A DNA stretch of 64,000 nt from NCBI GenBank assembly GCA_024234505.1, contig JACKOD010000004.1, forward strand, positions 248,001 through 312,000, in the 5' to 3' direction. A model generated the notes under the pieces. The model was not told where the DNA came from. It made no database searches and saw nothing but the letters and a program-made list of their open reading frames with translations. Positions 36,695 to 45,902 of this stretch are shown here, piece by piece. The DNA is from Hahellaceae bacterium. GTDB taxonomy: Bacteria > Pseudomonadota > Gammaproteobacteria > Pseudomonadales > Oleiphilaceae. Numbering within the stretch: position 1 is the first letter of the stretch; every line of letters begins with the position of its first letter. Position numbers and translations under genes: made by a program.

Positions 36695-36729
36695 GACCAC
36701 CGACAGGGCTGGGGCTGCGGTGGTCTTTT
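36695..36729 (+). terminator. Hairpin followed by four T, downstream of the toxin-antitoxin pair
   Basis: GACCACCG (36695-36702) pairs with CGGTGGTC (36718-36725), followed by TTTT. It lies about 235 bases after the PIN gene and just before the convergent GntR stop. The rest of 36461-36733 holds nothing I recognise. A weak call, because the T-run is short. Confidence 0.35.
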
Positions 36730-36733
36730 GCCG

Positions 36734-37417
36734 TTAGCCGGAGGCCTGCCCTGGCGAGGGTCTTTGCTTGGCGAGCGAGTTGAGTACCTGTTCGCACTGT
36801 TCTTTGGCATATTCATCTGTAATTCTGGCCAGTGCCGCTTCATCCCTCGCTTTGAGTGTATCCAGGGAGCGACGCATATGGCGCAAATTACTTTCGATCA
36901 CTGCCGGCCCCTGACGCAAGGCAACAAACGCGCAGCGTTTAGCCGAGGGCCACAAGTCAAGCAATGCGCTCACAATAAAGTAATTGTCGGCATAGGTGAT
37001 GGAGCACTGTGCGTATTCCATCCCGATATTGAGAAACTCCATTAACTGGCCACGACGATAGCAATCGTTCATGGCTTCATAGAGCGATTCCAGATGCTCC
37101 ATATAGTCGGGCGTCCAGTGTCGCAGCAATTTAATATCAGTATGGGTCAGATAGAGCTGCATGGCTTCGTACAAGCTGCGTACAAAGTGTTCATCCAGTT
37201 CGGTGACAAAGGTTCCCTTGCGCGGGGTGCTGCGCACCAAATGGCGCTTTTCCAGCAAGAGTAATGCTTCACGAACCGAGCCGTGACTCACGTCCAGTTC
37301 TTTTGCCATCGGGCCTTCGTATATCCGTTGGCCACTTTTCAATTGCCCGAACACAATCATATTCTCGATATGCTGGGCAACTTGTTCAGTCAGCGTTTCC
37401 CTGGGTTTGAATTGCAT
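36734..37417 (-). CDS. GntR-family regulator, FCD subgroup
   Basis: A 227-residue regulator. Residues 1-75 are a GntR winged helix (TEQVAQHIENMIVFGQLKSGQRIYE, DVSHGSVREALLLLEKRHLV, RKGTFVTEL). The remainder is an all-helical FCD effector domain with dispersed His/Asp residues (HWTPDYMEHLESLYEAMNDC). FCD regulators usually bind organic acids or sugar acids. The neighbours, cardiolipin synthase upstream on the same strand and a toxin-antitoxin pair downstream, do not reveal the target. It has a good start with FKPRETLTEQ spacing and no competing ATG. Confidence 0.9.
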   Translation of the reverse strand: MQFKPRETLTEQVAQHIENMIVFGQLKSGQRIYEGPMAKELDVSHGSVREALLLLEKRHLVRSTPRKGTFVTELDEHFVRSLYEAMQLYLTHTDIKLLRHWTPDYMEHLESLYEAMNDCYRRGQLMEFLNIGMEYAQCSITYADNYFIVSALLDLWPSAKRCAFVALRQGPAVIESNLRHMRRSLDTLKARDEAALARITDEYAKEQCEQVLNSLAKQRPSPGQASG

Positions 37418-37557
37418 TCTTCACCTGTTATTTTTTCCCGGGCATAAATTCTTTTCAGCCCGCCATACTCGCACAAGGCCATCCGGAACCGCAACTGGTT
37501 ACCCTGTCTGACTGTGCGCGAGGTCTTGTTTTAATAATCAAATTCAGTATAGGCGGC

Positions 37558-38991
37558 TTATAGCAACGGAGCCAGCAGGCGGCTGGCGCGGCACAGGAGT
37601 TTAAACGTCATAGGCGTATCCTGATAGTTTTTGTGGGTCAGACGGATGCTGCGGGAAAAATCCAGCTGCATCATTCGGTGGGCGCTTTCAATCAGCGCCG
37701 GTTCGGTCACGATGGCGGCTGTTTCGAAATTCAGTCGCATAGAGCGGTTATCGAGATTGTGCGTTCCTATCACACAATAGCGATCGTCGATCAGCCAGAC
37801 TTTCTGGTGCATAAATCCGCTATGGTAGCGGTAGATGCGGATACCGGCCTGTTGCGCGTGCTCCAGATATGAATAGGCGGCGTACTGCACCCAGCGGTGA
37901 TCGGCGTTGCGCGGAATCAGAATCCGCACATCCACACCTCGCAGCGCGGCCAGGTGAAGTGCATTCATAAACTGCAAATCGGGTACAAAATAGGGGCTGG
38001 CAATCCAAAGACGTTTGCGTGCGTGATTAATCATGGCCAAAAATGCCAGCACACAGGTTTCCGGTTCATCCGCTGCACTGGTCGGCAGAATCAAAACGGC
38101 TCCCTGGCTTTGCGGATGTTCGGTGTCGGCGCGGCCCAGCCAGTTCAGCCGGGGCACATCATTGGTGGCCCAATACCAGTCTTCGACAAAACTCAGTTGA
38201 AGGGGGTAAACCGCCGGGCCGGCCAGCCTGAGCTGGGTATCGCGCCATGGCGACAGCTCAGGATCGCGGCCAAGATATTCATCCCCCACATTAATTCCCC
38301 CCATAAACGCAACTTTCCCGTCGATGACCACCAGTTTGCGGTGATTGCGGAAGTTGATCTGAAAGCGGCTGAAAAAGCGTTTAACGGTATTAAACGGATG
38401 CACCTTGGCGCCTGACTGGATCAGCGCTTGGATATAATCATCGGGTAGGGAGGCGCTCCCCCAGGCATCATACAGAAAGTAGACTTGCACGCCTTGTTGT
38501 TGCTTTCTCAACAAAGCGTGGTGCAACTGATTGCCGATACGATCATTTCGGACAATGTAGAACTGCAGCAGCACATAGGTTTGCGCCTGCTCGATGGCAT
38601 CGAACATGGCACCAAACGTTGCTTCGCCATCAATCAGCAGATCGCATTGGTTATCGCGGCTGAAAGGCATTTTTGCCAGTTGGCTGATCACCCCTAATTC
38701 GGGGCTTTGTGCCGGTGGCGCACAGAAATACCGGGCGTGACTGTCGCGAATTTCGTTGCTGATATAAATCAGCTCCTGATCACCGGAGCGCCGGGCGGCC
38801 ACATAACCTTCAAACCGGTGGCGCCCAAACAACGCAAACAGAATAAGCGACACAAAAGGAAACGCGATCAGCGCCACCATCCAGGCCAGCGCCCCCTGCA
38901 CACTCCGATAGGTTAACAACACCTTGCGAATGCACAACAAGGCAAGCGCATAGGTAATGAACACCAGAATTGCAATCAGGTTGAAATCCAT
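37558..38991 (-). CDS. cls: Cardiolipin synthase
   Basis: A 477-residue phospholipase-D family enzyme joining two phosphatidylglycerols to cardiolipin. The N terminus has two membrane helices (ILVFITYALALLCIRKVLL; LAWMVALIAFPFVSLILFALF). Two HKD motifs follow: HRKLVVIDGKVAFMGGINVGDEY and HQKVWLIDDRYCVIGTHNLDNRS. Length and layout match ClsA. It is monocistronic-looking, with 140 bases to the GntR gene and about 150 bases to the HopJ gene. Which of the several cardiolipin synthases of this species it is cannot be told. Confidence 0.95.
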   Translation of the reverse strand: MDFNLIAILVFITYALALLCIRKVLLTYRSVQGALAWMVALIAFPFVSLILFALFGRHRFEGYVAARRSGDQELIYISNEIRDSHARYFCAPPAQSPELGVISQLAKMPFSRDNQCDLLIDGEATFGAMFDAIEQAQTYVLLQFYIVRNDRIGNQLHHALLRKQQQGVQVYFLYDAWGSASLPDDYIQALIQSGAKVHPFNTVKRFFSRFQINFRNHRKLVVIDGKVAFMGGINVGDEYLGRDPELSPWRDTQLRLAGPAVYPLQLSFVEDWYWATNDVPRLNWLGRADTEHPQSQGAVLILPTSAADEPETCVLAFLAMINHARKRLWIASPYFVPDLQFMNALHLAALRGVDVRILIPRNADHRWVQYAAYSYLEHAQQAGIRIYRYHSGFMHQKVWLIDDRYCVIGTHNLDNRSMRLNFETAAIVTEPALIESAHRMMQLDFSRSIRLTHKNYQDTPMTFKLLCRASRLLAPLL

Positions 38992-39145
38992 GTCGGGCTC
39001 AACATTATCGAAGTTAGGAACAGGACCATATCGACATTTCAGGCGCGTGTTTGACTAGCGTCTTTAAATGACACAGTAAATTAAAAATATCATTGTAAAT
39101 CTAAAGTGTAGACGTAACTCGGTATTAAACGCTCAGGCTCCAGGA

Positions 39146-39514
39146 CTAAACCGCGTGCAATGCCTCACCGTCAAAGCGAATGCCCGTCCAGCCGTGGCGT
39201 ATGAAAGTACGAATATTGGCATGATCTGTTGCGTCAGGATGCTTCAATACATCCTCTCGATAGTAGGCCCCGAAGCAAGCCAGTGTCTCGGCGGCGGATA
39301 GCTGATTTAATCTGGCAAATGCAAAAATCCGGCAAGAACCTTCATTCGTACCCGCCTCGTTCACCACCAGATCATCTCCTGCGCCATTGCAGAAACGCGT
39401 CGGGGTATAGGTGTAATGAGCGTTAATGGTGGCCATGACTTCAGTAAATTCGACTTCATCAGGATGGGTTCGCAGACGTGTGATCAACTCGTTGGGGGAA
39501 AAGGACATACTCAT
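39146..39514 (-). CDS. HopJ type III effector family protein
   Basis: A 122-residue cytoplasmic protein matching the HopJ family: PNELITRLRTHPDEVEFTEVMATI, YTPTRFCNG, NEGSCRIFAFARLNQLS and ETLACFGAYYREDVL are its conserved blocks. Despite the family name, it is widespread in bacteria with no type III secretion and no secretion genes are nearby; its function is unknown. ATG 39514 is chosen over a TTG two codons upstream; the next ATG is also possible. Cardiolipin synthase follows on the same strand after about 150 bases. Confidence 0.88.
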   Translation of the reverse strand: MSMSFSPNELITRLRTHPDEVEFTEVMATINAHYTYTPTRFCNGAGDDLVVNEAGTNEGSCRIFAFARLNQLSAAETLACFGAYYREDVLKHPDATDHANIRTFIRHGWTGIRFDGEALHAV

Positions 39515-39648
39515 AACCAAGGGGGCTCCTCTAGTCGTCGATTTAAAAAGCGGGAGGTAAAGGGCGAATCATACCCGTTTCTGGCAGAAAATATGACATG
39601 GAATCAAGCGGGTTTGCATGCAGGGCGAGGGCAAACAAGAGAGGCCAT

Positions 39649-39674
39649 GCCCGACGGCGGGAGGGCGGTCGGGC
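39649..39674. terminator. GC-rich hairpin downstream of metY
   Basis: GCCCGAC (39649-39655) pairs with GTCGGGC (39668-39674) just beyond the metY stop. There is no U-run, so it may be a transcript-end or pause structure only. Confidence 0.4.
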
Positions 39675-39692
39675 CGGGAGCCGGTTTGAATC

Positions 39693-40968
39693 CTATTTGG
39701 CGGCTTCAAGTGCCTGCTTGATATCGGCGAGAATATCGTCGATGTGCTCAATGCCCACGGAGATTCTCACCATGTCTTCGCTGACACCGGCAGAGGCCAG
39801 TTCCTGGGGGCTGAGCTGGCGGTGTGTGGTGGATGCCGGATGGCACGCCAGTGATTTTGCATCGCCAATATTGACCAGACGTAAAATAAGCTGCAGTGCG
39901 TCGATAAATCGCGCCCCGGCTTCCCGTCCGCCTTTGATACCAAAGCTGAGAATGCCCGAGGCCCTGCCGCCGAGCAGTTTCTGGCAAGTCGCATAATCGG
40001 GGCTATTGGCCAGACCGGCATAATTGACCCAGCTGACCTGAGGATGATCCAGCAGGTACTGCGCCACGTTCAGCGCATTCTCACAGTGACGATCCATCCG
40101 TAGTGCCAGAGTTTCAATCCCTTGCATGATCTGGAACGCATTCATAGGCGAGAGTGCCGCCCCCGGTATTTCGCAGCGGCACCACGCGGCAGCGTCCGAT
40201 AAATGCGGCAGGGCCCATTGCTTCGGTGTACACCACACCATGATAGGAGGGATCGGGCTCATTCAGCACGCGGAAACGGGCTTTATTCGCAACCCAGTCG
40301 AATTTGCCGGAATCGACAATCACGCCACCGATACTGGTACCATGCCCCCCCATGTATTTGGTCAGCGAATGTACGGCGATATCTGCACCATGGTCAAACA
40401 CGCGGCACAAATAAGGGGTCGCGACGGTGTTATCTACCACCAGCGGCAACCCGTGACGGTGGGCAATGTCAGCCAAACGGGGCAAATCGACGACGTTACC
40501 GGCAGGATTACCGATCGACTCGCAAAACAGCAATCGGGTGCGGTCGTCGATATGACTTTCCAGGCCCGAGTAATCATTGTGAGCAGCAAACCGAACTTCA
40601 ACGCCCTGACGGGGCAGCGTATGTGCAAAAAGATTGTAGGTGCCGCCATAGAGTTGACTGGTGCTGACAATATTGTCGCCCACCTCGGTCAATGCCTGCA
40701 CCGCATAAGTAATCGCCGCCATGCCGGAGGCCACGCCCAGCGCCCCAATGCCGCCTTCCAGTGCGGCCACACGGGCTTCCAGTACCGCCGTGGTGGGGTT
40801 CATGATGCGCGTATAAATATTTCCCGGAACCTTCAGGTCAAACAGGTCGGCTCCATGTTGGGTGTTATCAAAGGTATAAGAGGTGGTTTGGTAGATGGGG
40901 GTTGTCGCCGCTTTGGTGGTTGGATCGCTGGAGTAACCCGCGTGCAGCGCAATGGTTTCTGGTTTCAT
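39693..40968 (-). pseudogene. metY: O-acetylhomoserine sulfhydrylase with a one-base frameshift
   Basis: MetY makes homocysteine from O-acetylhomoserine and sulfide with PLP. The first frame (40968 to about 40160) starts MKPETIALHAGYSSDP and includes the PLP-Lys region HSLTKYMGGHGT. After VVPLRNTG the frame slips. The second frame continues with GAALSPMNAFQIMQG through to the normal C terminus. Removing one base from the C5 run at 40160-40164 (G5 on the coding strand) restores a 424-residue protein of normal length. Either the gene is inactivated or the run is a sequencing error. Everything else is intact, which favours a recent or technical cause. Confidence 0.88.
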
Positions 40969-41139
40969 GAAAAGTCCTTATTACTTGTTGTTCGAATGTC
41001 GCAATGAATACTCAGGCCCTTCATGTATAGCACAAGCAAATTGTCGGCGTACTTGATGTGAATGAACTCGTGCTGTTGCTATGCTTAAAGGGCAGCACAA
41101 CGCACTTTTATCCTTCATTATTCAGGGCACCGCCAGGGC

Positions 41140-43038
41140 ATGATGCAACGATTACTGTTACCGCTGATATGTATTGCCCTGTTTTATGGATTTTGGGCCA
41201 GCGAACACTTTACCACCATCGCTGCCGGTGTTGCTGTATTCCTGTTTGGCATGACGCTGCTGGAACAAGGATTTAAAGCCTACAGCGGTGGTGCGCTGGA
41301 GCGTATTCTTAGCCGATCCACTAAAACCACCGGTCGCAGTTTGGCGTTTGGTGTGGTCACCACCAGCATTATGCAATCCAGTTCACTGGTTTCGGTGATT
41401 ACCATCTCGTTTCTTTCCGCAGGTCTGATCAATCTGGCCCAGGGTATCGGGGTGATATTCGGCGCCAACATAGGCACTACCACCGGTGCCTGGCTTATTG
41501 CCGGGGTAGGCCTGAAAGTACAGATCTCAGTCTACGCTATGCCGCTTCTGGTCATGGGGTCAGTGCTGACGCTGCAAAGCCGTCCGCGCTGGCATGGCTT
41601 GGGCTATGTTTTGGCTGGCGTGGGTTTTCTTTTCCTGGGCATCCATTACATGAAAGAAGGATTCGATGCCTTTAAGGATCAGATAGATTTAGGTGCTTAC
41701 GCCCTGCCGGGACTGCGAGGCCTGCTGATCTACACTTTGCTGGGGGCTGCCGCGACCGTGATTATGCAGTCGAGCCATGCCACGCTGGTATTAACCATCA
41801 CCGCACTGGCATCGGGCCAGATTGTCTACGATAACGCCCTGGCACTGGCCATCGGTGCCAATATCGGTACCACGGTCACGGCGGTCATTGGTGCCCTGAA
41901 AGCCTCCCGTAACGGCAAGCGTCTGGCACTGGCTCTCCTGATTTTTAATTTCGCCACCGGACTGGTGGCTATTTTGGCCATTTCTCCTTTGCGGGTAGTG
42001 GTTGATGTGATTGCGAGTCTGGTCGGGATTGCCGACACCGACTACACACTCAAACTGTCGATATTTCATTCGCTATTCAACCTGATTGGTGTCGCGATGA
42101 TGCTGCCCTGGATGAAGGGGCTGGTTCGATTGTTGTTCTGGATCCTGCCCGACCGGGAACGCCGAACCGGCCTGCAACTGGCAGTGCAGTCTGAGGAACG
42201 GCGTGCGGACTCCGATACCCGTTACCTCAACGACGCGGCGATGGCGTATCCTGATGCTGCACTCAAGGTGATCATCGAAGAAATTCGCCACCTGTTAAGC
42301 AATATGAGCGCGGTCATTGCCTATGGGCTCTACCTGAAGCGTCAGGAGCTGGATGACGTTGACCGGTTGCAGGAACTGGACGCCGAACCGACCGATATCG
42401 ATTTCAGTCGCGACTTGTCAGAAATGTACCAGCAACACATCAAAGGGATTTATAGCGACATCATTGAATATTCGGCCAGAGCCGAAACCGGCATGAATGC
42501 CGATCAGCAGCGGCAGGTGTTCAGATTGAAAACCACGTGTCGGCAGGCCGTTGAAGCAGTCAAAGACGTACAGCATTTGCGAAAGAATCTTAAAAAATAC
42601 CTGTTTAGCCCCAACACCGGTATTCGTAACGAATATCGCCACATTCGACGTCTTGTGGCGCAAGTACTCGCCGAACTGGAGTCGGTAAGAAAGGAGCGCC
42701 CCATGCGCGGTTTACTCTCGATAGGCCGATTGCGCGTTATGCTGGATCGCGAAGACATTATTGCCAGTGGCAAAGTGGATGAGCTGATTCGATCACATCA
42801 GATTACCGGCACAGCCGCGACTTCGTTAATCAACGATTCTGCCTATGCACTTAAAATATCGCACAACCTGATCGCCGTAATGGAAAGTTGGCTCACCGCC
42901 ACCTCCGAAGGTAAAAGCAGCGTAACCGAAGGGCTGGCGTTGAACGCCGATGAAATTGCCTCGTTCAGCGCCGAAGGGAAAGCCGGGAGGCCCGAACTAG
43001 TGTCAGCAAATCCGGTTAACAAGGAGCAGGGTTTATGA
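41140..43038 (+). CDS. Na/Pi symporter-like protein with PhoU-like tail
   Basis: A 632-residue inner-membrane protein of the NptA/YjbB type. It has the duplicated QSS motif: IMQSSSLVSVITISFLSAG in the first repeat and VIMQSSHATLVLTITALASG in the second, with GANIGTT after each. Eight or more hydrophobic helices fill residues 1-340. The last ~260 residues are cytoplasmic and helical, like a PhoU domain. Export or uptake of phosphate is the expected role. A small coiled-coil gene overlaps its stop by four bases (ATGA), suggesting a partner protein. It is divergent from metY across about 170 bases. Confidence 0.9.
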   Translation: MMQRLLLPLICIALFYGFWASEHFTTIAAGVAVFLFGMTLLEQGFKAYSGGALERILSRSTKTTGRSLAFGVVTTSIMQSSSLVSVITISFLSAGLINLAQGIGVIFGANIGTTTGAWLIAGVGLKVQISVYAMPLLVMGSVLTLQSRPRWHGLGYVLAGVGFLFLGIHYMKEGFDAFKDQIDLGAYALPGLRGLLIYTLLGAAATVIMQSSHATLVLTITALASGQIVYDNALALAIGANIGTTVTAVIGALKASRNGKRLALALLIFNFATGLVAILAISPLRVVVDVIASLVGIADTDYTLKLSIFHSLFNLIGVAMMLPWMKGLVRLLFWILPDRERRTGLQLAVQSEERRADSDTRYLNDAAMAYPDAALKVIIEEIRHLLSNMSAVIAYGLYLKRQELDDVDRLQELDAEPTDIDFSRDLSEMYQQHIKGIYSDIIEYSARAETGMNADQQRQVFRLKTTCRQAVEAVKDVQHLRKNLKKYLFSPNTGIRNEYRHIRRLVAQVLAELESVRKERPMRGLLSIGRLRVMLDREDIIASGKVDELIRSHQITGTAATSLINDSAYALKISHNLIAVMESWLTATSEGKSSVTEGLALNADEIASFSAEGKAGRPELVSANPVNKEQGL

Positions 43039-43304
43039 TCAAGAAAAGCAAATTACGTAAGCTGATAAAAAAACTGCGCCACTATGTTGATGCGAGTTAT
43101 CGAGATCAGCAGCAAAAACGACAGCAATTACTGGAAATGCTGGCGCAACTACGCAAACGCACCAAAGCACTCGAACGCGTGCTGAAAACGCAGGAAGACC
43201 CGGCGCTCAAAGAAAAATTAAATGAAGAATTACAACTGATGAAAGCGCAGCGTAAAAAAATGCAAAGTGCGATAAAACGAATTAAGGATGACACCCAACT
43301 TTAA
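43035..43304 (+). CDS. Small basic coiled-coil protein
   Basis: An 89-residue protein, almost entirely charged helix: IKKSKLRKLIKKLRHYVDA, then QQKRQQLLEMLAQLRKRTKA and KMQSAIKRIKDD, with a heptad-like spacing of Leu. It has no signal or membrane helix. The ATG overlaps the stop of the symporter gene by four bases, so it is translated from the same message. I do not recognise the family; it may bind the cytoplasmic PhoU-like tail, which is inference from coupling. Confidence 0.75.
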   Translation: MIKKSKLRKLIKKLRHYVDASYRDQQQKRQQLLEMLAQLRKRTKALERVLKTQEDPALKEKLNEELQLMKAQRKKMQSAIKRIKDDTQL

Positions 43305-43321
43305 TCAGGAAACCTCGTCGT

Positions 43322-43963
43322 ATGAAGTTTTTAATGCACTGCTACGAGCAGTATTGTTTTCCCTGGATACTTAAGTATGTAGACAGGGCGGTAATTGATG
43401 ATCGAAAGCAAACCCTAGCAAAAGTTCAGGGACGCGTATTGGAAATCGGCATTGGCACCGGCTCTAGCGTGCCTTGGTATCCCGAGAATTTAACGGAAGT
43501 GGTCGGCATTGAACCTTGTGGTGCCTTGCTGGACGATTGTGCAAAGGCGGTCGAGCGCGTGCAGCAACGGACTGGTGGCGGGACACGCTTTACACTTTCG
43601 GTCGCAGATGCTCAGGCGTTGCCTTTTCCAGACAACAGCTTTGATACGGTCGTCGCTTTTTTGGTTTTTTGCACCATTCCTGACCCATACAAAGCTGCAC
43701 AGGAAGCCTTCCGGGTATTGAAGTCAGGGGGGCGAATGGTCTTTTTCGAGCACGTTCGCTCGGATCGCCCCACCTTGGCCAAATGGCAACGCCGGAGTAA
43801 CCCAGTGTGGAAAGTGCTTGGCTGCGGTTGTCATCTGGATCGCGACACGCGGGCGGTATTAGCAGAGGCCGGGTTCCGCTTCGAGGAGTTTCGTTTTGAA
43901 CACAAAATTAGCGTTATGCCATTGGTGTCGCCCATTATTCAGGGGGTGGCAGTCAAACCCTAG
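43322..43963 (+). CDS. Class I SAM-dependent methyltransferase
   Basis: A 213-residue methyltransferase. The SAM site is VLEIGIGTGSSVPWYP, with acidic loop VVGIEP, and post-I motifs VADAQALPFPDNSFDTVVAFLVFC. Motifs FRVLKSGGRMVFFEHVRSD and WKVLGCGCHLDRDT match the UbiE/phospholipid-type and arsenite-type small methyltransferases. The CGCH motif is conserved in a group annotated as methyltransferase-like METTL7. It follows the coiled-coil gene by 17 bases. The substrate is unknown, but a lipid or thiol acceptor is plausible by family. Confidence 0.9.
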   Translation: MKFLMHCYEQYCFPWILKYVDRAVIDDRKQTLAKVQGRVLEIGIGTGSSVPWYPENLTEVVGIEPCGALLDDCAKAVERVQQRTGGGTRFTLSVADAQALPFPDNSFDTVVAFLVFCTIPDPYKAAQEAFRVLKSGGRMVFFEHVRSDRPTLAKWQRRSNPVWKVLGCGCHLDRDTRAVLAEAGFRFEEFRFEHKISVMPLVSPIIQGVAVKP

Positions 43964-44079
43964 GCGCAGTGCCATACTGCCTGCTCAGCCAGCAAGAAAA
44001 CCGTTATTTGAAGCGGGAAGGTTCCGGAAGTGAGTGCAATGAACTTGTTAGGTTAACCATCTGATTACAGGGAGGCATC

Positions 44080-44868
44080 GTGCAGGAATCACGTAAACTG
44101 GCAGACTATCTTACCGCCAGACCCAAACCAAAGGGGATTGATGTCCTTTGTGGATTAAAGCATTTCGCGATTATTACTTATGCCGTTCCGGCGGATCGGT
44201 TTCGAGGGATCTTCCCGGAACGATTTCATCTCGATACCGTTGAAGTTGATGGCCAGATGATGGGCCTGATATCGGTCGTGCCTTTCGTCGATGTAGATTT
44301 TACGTCGGCTGTTTTCCCGTTTCCGAAATTCACCATGGGGCAGACAAATTACCGCATATATATAATCGACACGAAAACCAATGAACGTTGTGTTTGGTTC
44401 TTGGGTACCACGCTGGATTCCTGGACGTTGGCTGTCCCGAGGTATTTATGGAATTTGCCCTGGCATGCAGGCAAAGTCAGCTTTGATTGCGCCTTGAATC
44501 CATCGACAGGTTTATACGATAGATACCAGATGGAAACGAAATCCAATTGGGCTGCCGCATCGGTAGAGTTAACCCAATCAAAAAACGATGCATTTGAATT
44601 TTCGGGCTTTCCGGATACCGAGTCGGCGTTGGTTTATCTTACGCATCCTCTCGCGGGGTTTTACTATCGCCGGGACGGAAAGTTAGGAACCTATCGGGTG
44701 TGGCATAAGGCGCTCGAAGTCAAACCGGCAAAATTGAAGTCGGCAAAGTTTAAGCTTTTGTCTGATCTCGGCATAGTCGGAACGGCAGAGCAAAATAATC
44801 CTTACAGTGTGCTCATCGAACCCATGAATGAATTTACTATTTATCTGCCGCCAGCCGTGATTGGGTAA
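44080..44868 (+). CDS. DUF2071 / acetoacetate-decarboxylase-like protein
   Basis: A 262-residue protein with the beta-barrel sequence pattern of the DUF2071 and acetoacetate decarboxylase superfamily: YAVPADRFRGIFPERFHLD, QMMGLISVVPF, TNYRIYIIDTKT, CVWFLGTTLDSW and GFYYRRDGKLGTYRVWH. No catalytic Lys can be assigned with confidence. The start is GTG 44080 with a GGGAGG site seven bases upstream. It follows the methyltransferase by 116 bases on the same strand. The function is unknown. Confidence 0.8.
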   Translation: MQESRKLADYLTARPKPKGIDVLCGLKHFAIITYAVPADRFRGIFPERFHLDTVEVDGQMMGLISVVPFVDVDFTSAVFPFPKFTMGQTNYRIYIIDTKTNERCVWFLGTTLDSWTLAVPRYLWNLPWHAGKVSFDCALNPSTGLYDRYQMETKSNWAAASVELTQSKNDAFEFSGFPDTESALVYLTHPLAGFYYRRDGKLGTYRVWHKALEVKPAKLKSAKFKLLSDLGIVGTAEQNNPYSVLIEPMNEFTIYLPPAVIG

Positions 44869-45075
44869 AATAGAGCAATTCCCCATGTAGCCCACGGCTA
44901 TATAAAAACCAGGCAAGTGAATAAATAATCTAAAAGTAACCTTCTGAATTGGTTGGTTATTGCGGCAATGCCTTATAAATCGGTCGACCAACAAGGCCAC
45001 CCGATTGCAGGAGGATTATACTAATAGTCACCTCTTATGGATTTTCGAACCGAAAAAGAGGCAAGGAGGTGTGTC

Positions 45076-45474
45076 ATGGCCATTCGTGAAGCCTTCAAAG
45101 AAATTGAGCAGACCTTGGGCGTTGTGCCCGAATGGCTGCGTCAAATGCCGGAAGGCGGTGCCAATGGCTTCTGGGCGATGGCCCGGGATTTCTGGCTGGC
45201 AGAAACCAAAGTTCCCAATAAATATAAGGAACTGATAGGGTTGGCTGTTTCTGGGGCAACACGCTGCAAATATTGCGCGCTGTTCCATACCGAAGCTGCA
45301 CGCTTGTTTGGTGCAACCGACGAAGAAATTGCCGAAGCCAGTATGATGGGGGCGCTAACCATGCTGGGTAGTACCTTCATCAATGCGCAACAGATCGACT
45401 ATGATCAGTTCCGCAAAGAAACTCAGGATATCGTGCGGTATGTCAGAGAGCACTCACAATCCCAGGCCGCTTGA
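45076..45474 (+). CDS. AhpD-like carboxymuconolactone decarboxylase family protein
   Basis: A 132-residue alkylhydroperoxidase-fold protein with the redox pair CKYC in ATRCKYCALFHTEAARLFGA. The fold is helical with a conserved His near the Cys pair; reducing peroxide or acting as a thiol relay is the expected activity. The start is chosen at ATG 45076 because AAGGAGGT lies five bases upstream, a near-perfect ribosome site; the frame extends 39 bases further with no such signal. The next gene overlaps its 3' end by 35 bases. Confidence 0.88.
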   Translation: MAIREAFKEIEQTLGVVPEWLRQMPEGGANGFWAMARDFWLAETKVPNKYKELIGLAVSGATRCKYCALFHTEAARLFGATDEEIAEASMMGALTMLGSTFINAQQIDYDQFRKETQDIVRYVREHSQSQAA

Positions 45475-45769
45475 GCGGCAACGGGATCATATCCTTCGCC
45501 TGCTGACGAAGGAACAGCTGGTCGTCTCAACGAGCCGGGGTCTGCGAACCACGGCTCGCTGGCAGGCGGCAGTAATGCGCTCAGTGCAAATGCTGATGTC
45601 GTTACCCGACTTCAATGATCAGAGCGAACATGATTTACGCATTCCTTTTGCCAACACGTTACACGCTATTTATGGTGAAACCGTCAGCGAAGCACAACTG
45701 ACCGACATGGTGCTGCAAATGCTCCAAATCGAAACGGCCAGTCTGGAAGCGAATCAGTTCCGTCATTAA
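45440..45769 (+). CDS. Small hypothetical protein
   Basis: A 109-residue helical protein of no family I recognise, beginning MSESTHNPRPLERQRDHILRLL. It is rich in Leu, Gln and Met, with no Cys, signal or membrane helix. The ATG at 45440 lies inside the 3' end of the AhpD-like gene in another frame (35-base overlap), so they may be coupled; a longer start at 45383 would deepen the overlap. It ends exactly where the long repeat copy begins. Overlap plus the lack of a clear ribosome site keeps confidence moderate. Confidence 0.55.
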   Translation: MSESTHNPRPLERQRDHILRLLTKEQLVVSTSRGLRTTARWQAAVMRSVQMLMSLPDFNDQSEHDLRIPFANTLHAIYGETVSEAQLTDMVLQMLQIETASLEANQFRH

Positions 45770-45770
45770 T

Positions 45771-45902
45771 GTGTGTTGACGTTTGGCTCGGTCACTCTAC
45801 ACGGCCCTTCTGCTGTAGGCGGCCCGAGGACTGGCTGTCCACCGTTCTGCCTCTGTCGGTGAGGCTGTTAACGAGTTACAGGACAAAACGTCAACACGCC
45901 CT
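45771..45902. repeat. Long copy of the dispersed GTGTTGACGTTTTG repeat (reverse orientation)
   Basis: The element begins GTGTGTTGACGTTTGG and ends AAAACGTCAACACGCCC, giving terminal inverted repeats of about 12 bases (GTGTTGACGTTT / AAACGTCAACAC). Read on the minus strand, its first ~80 bases match the repeat at 27106 closely, sharing for example GTTAACAG and CAGAGGCAG. It fills the gap between two convergent genes and touches the stop of the ABC ATPase gene. Confidence 0.75.

Noticed and set aside
40969..41139. SAM riboswitch upstream of metY
   Set aside because: Looked for conserved paired regions in the leader; none was evident by eye.
44040..44056. GTTAGGT upstream of the DUF2071 gene as an attC site
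   Set aside because: The 7-base core fits, but there is no matching partner core or stem, so it is probably chance.
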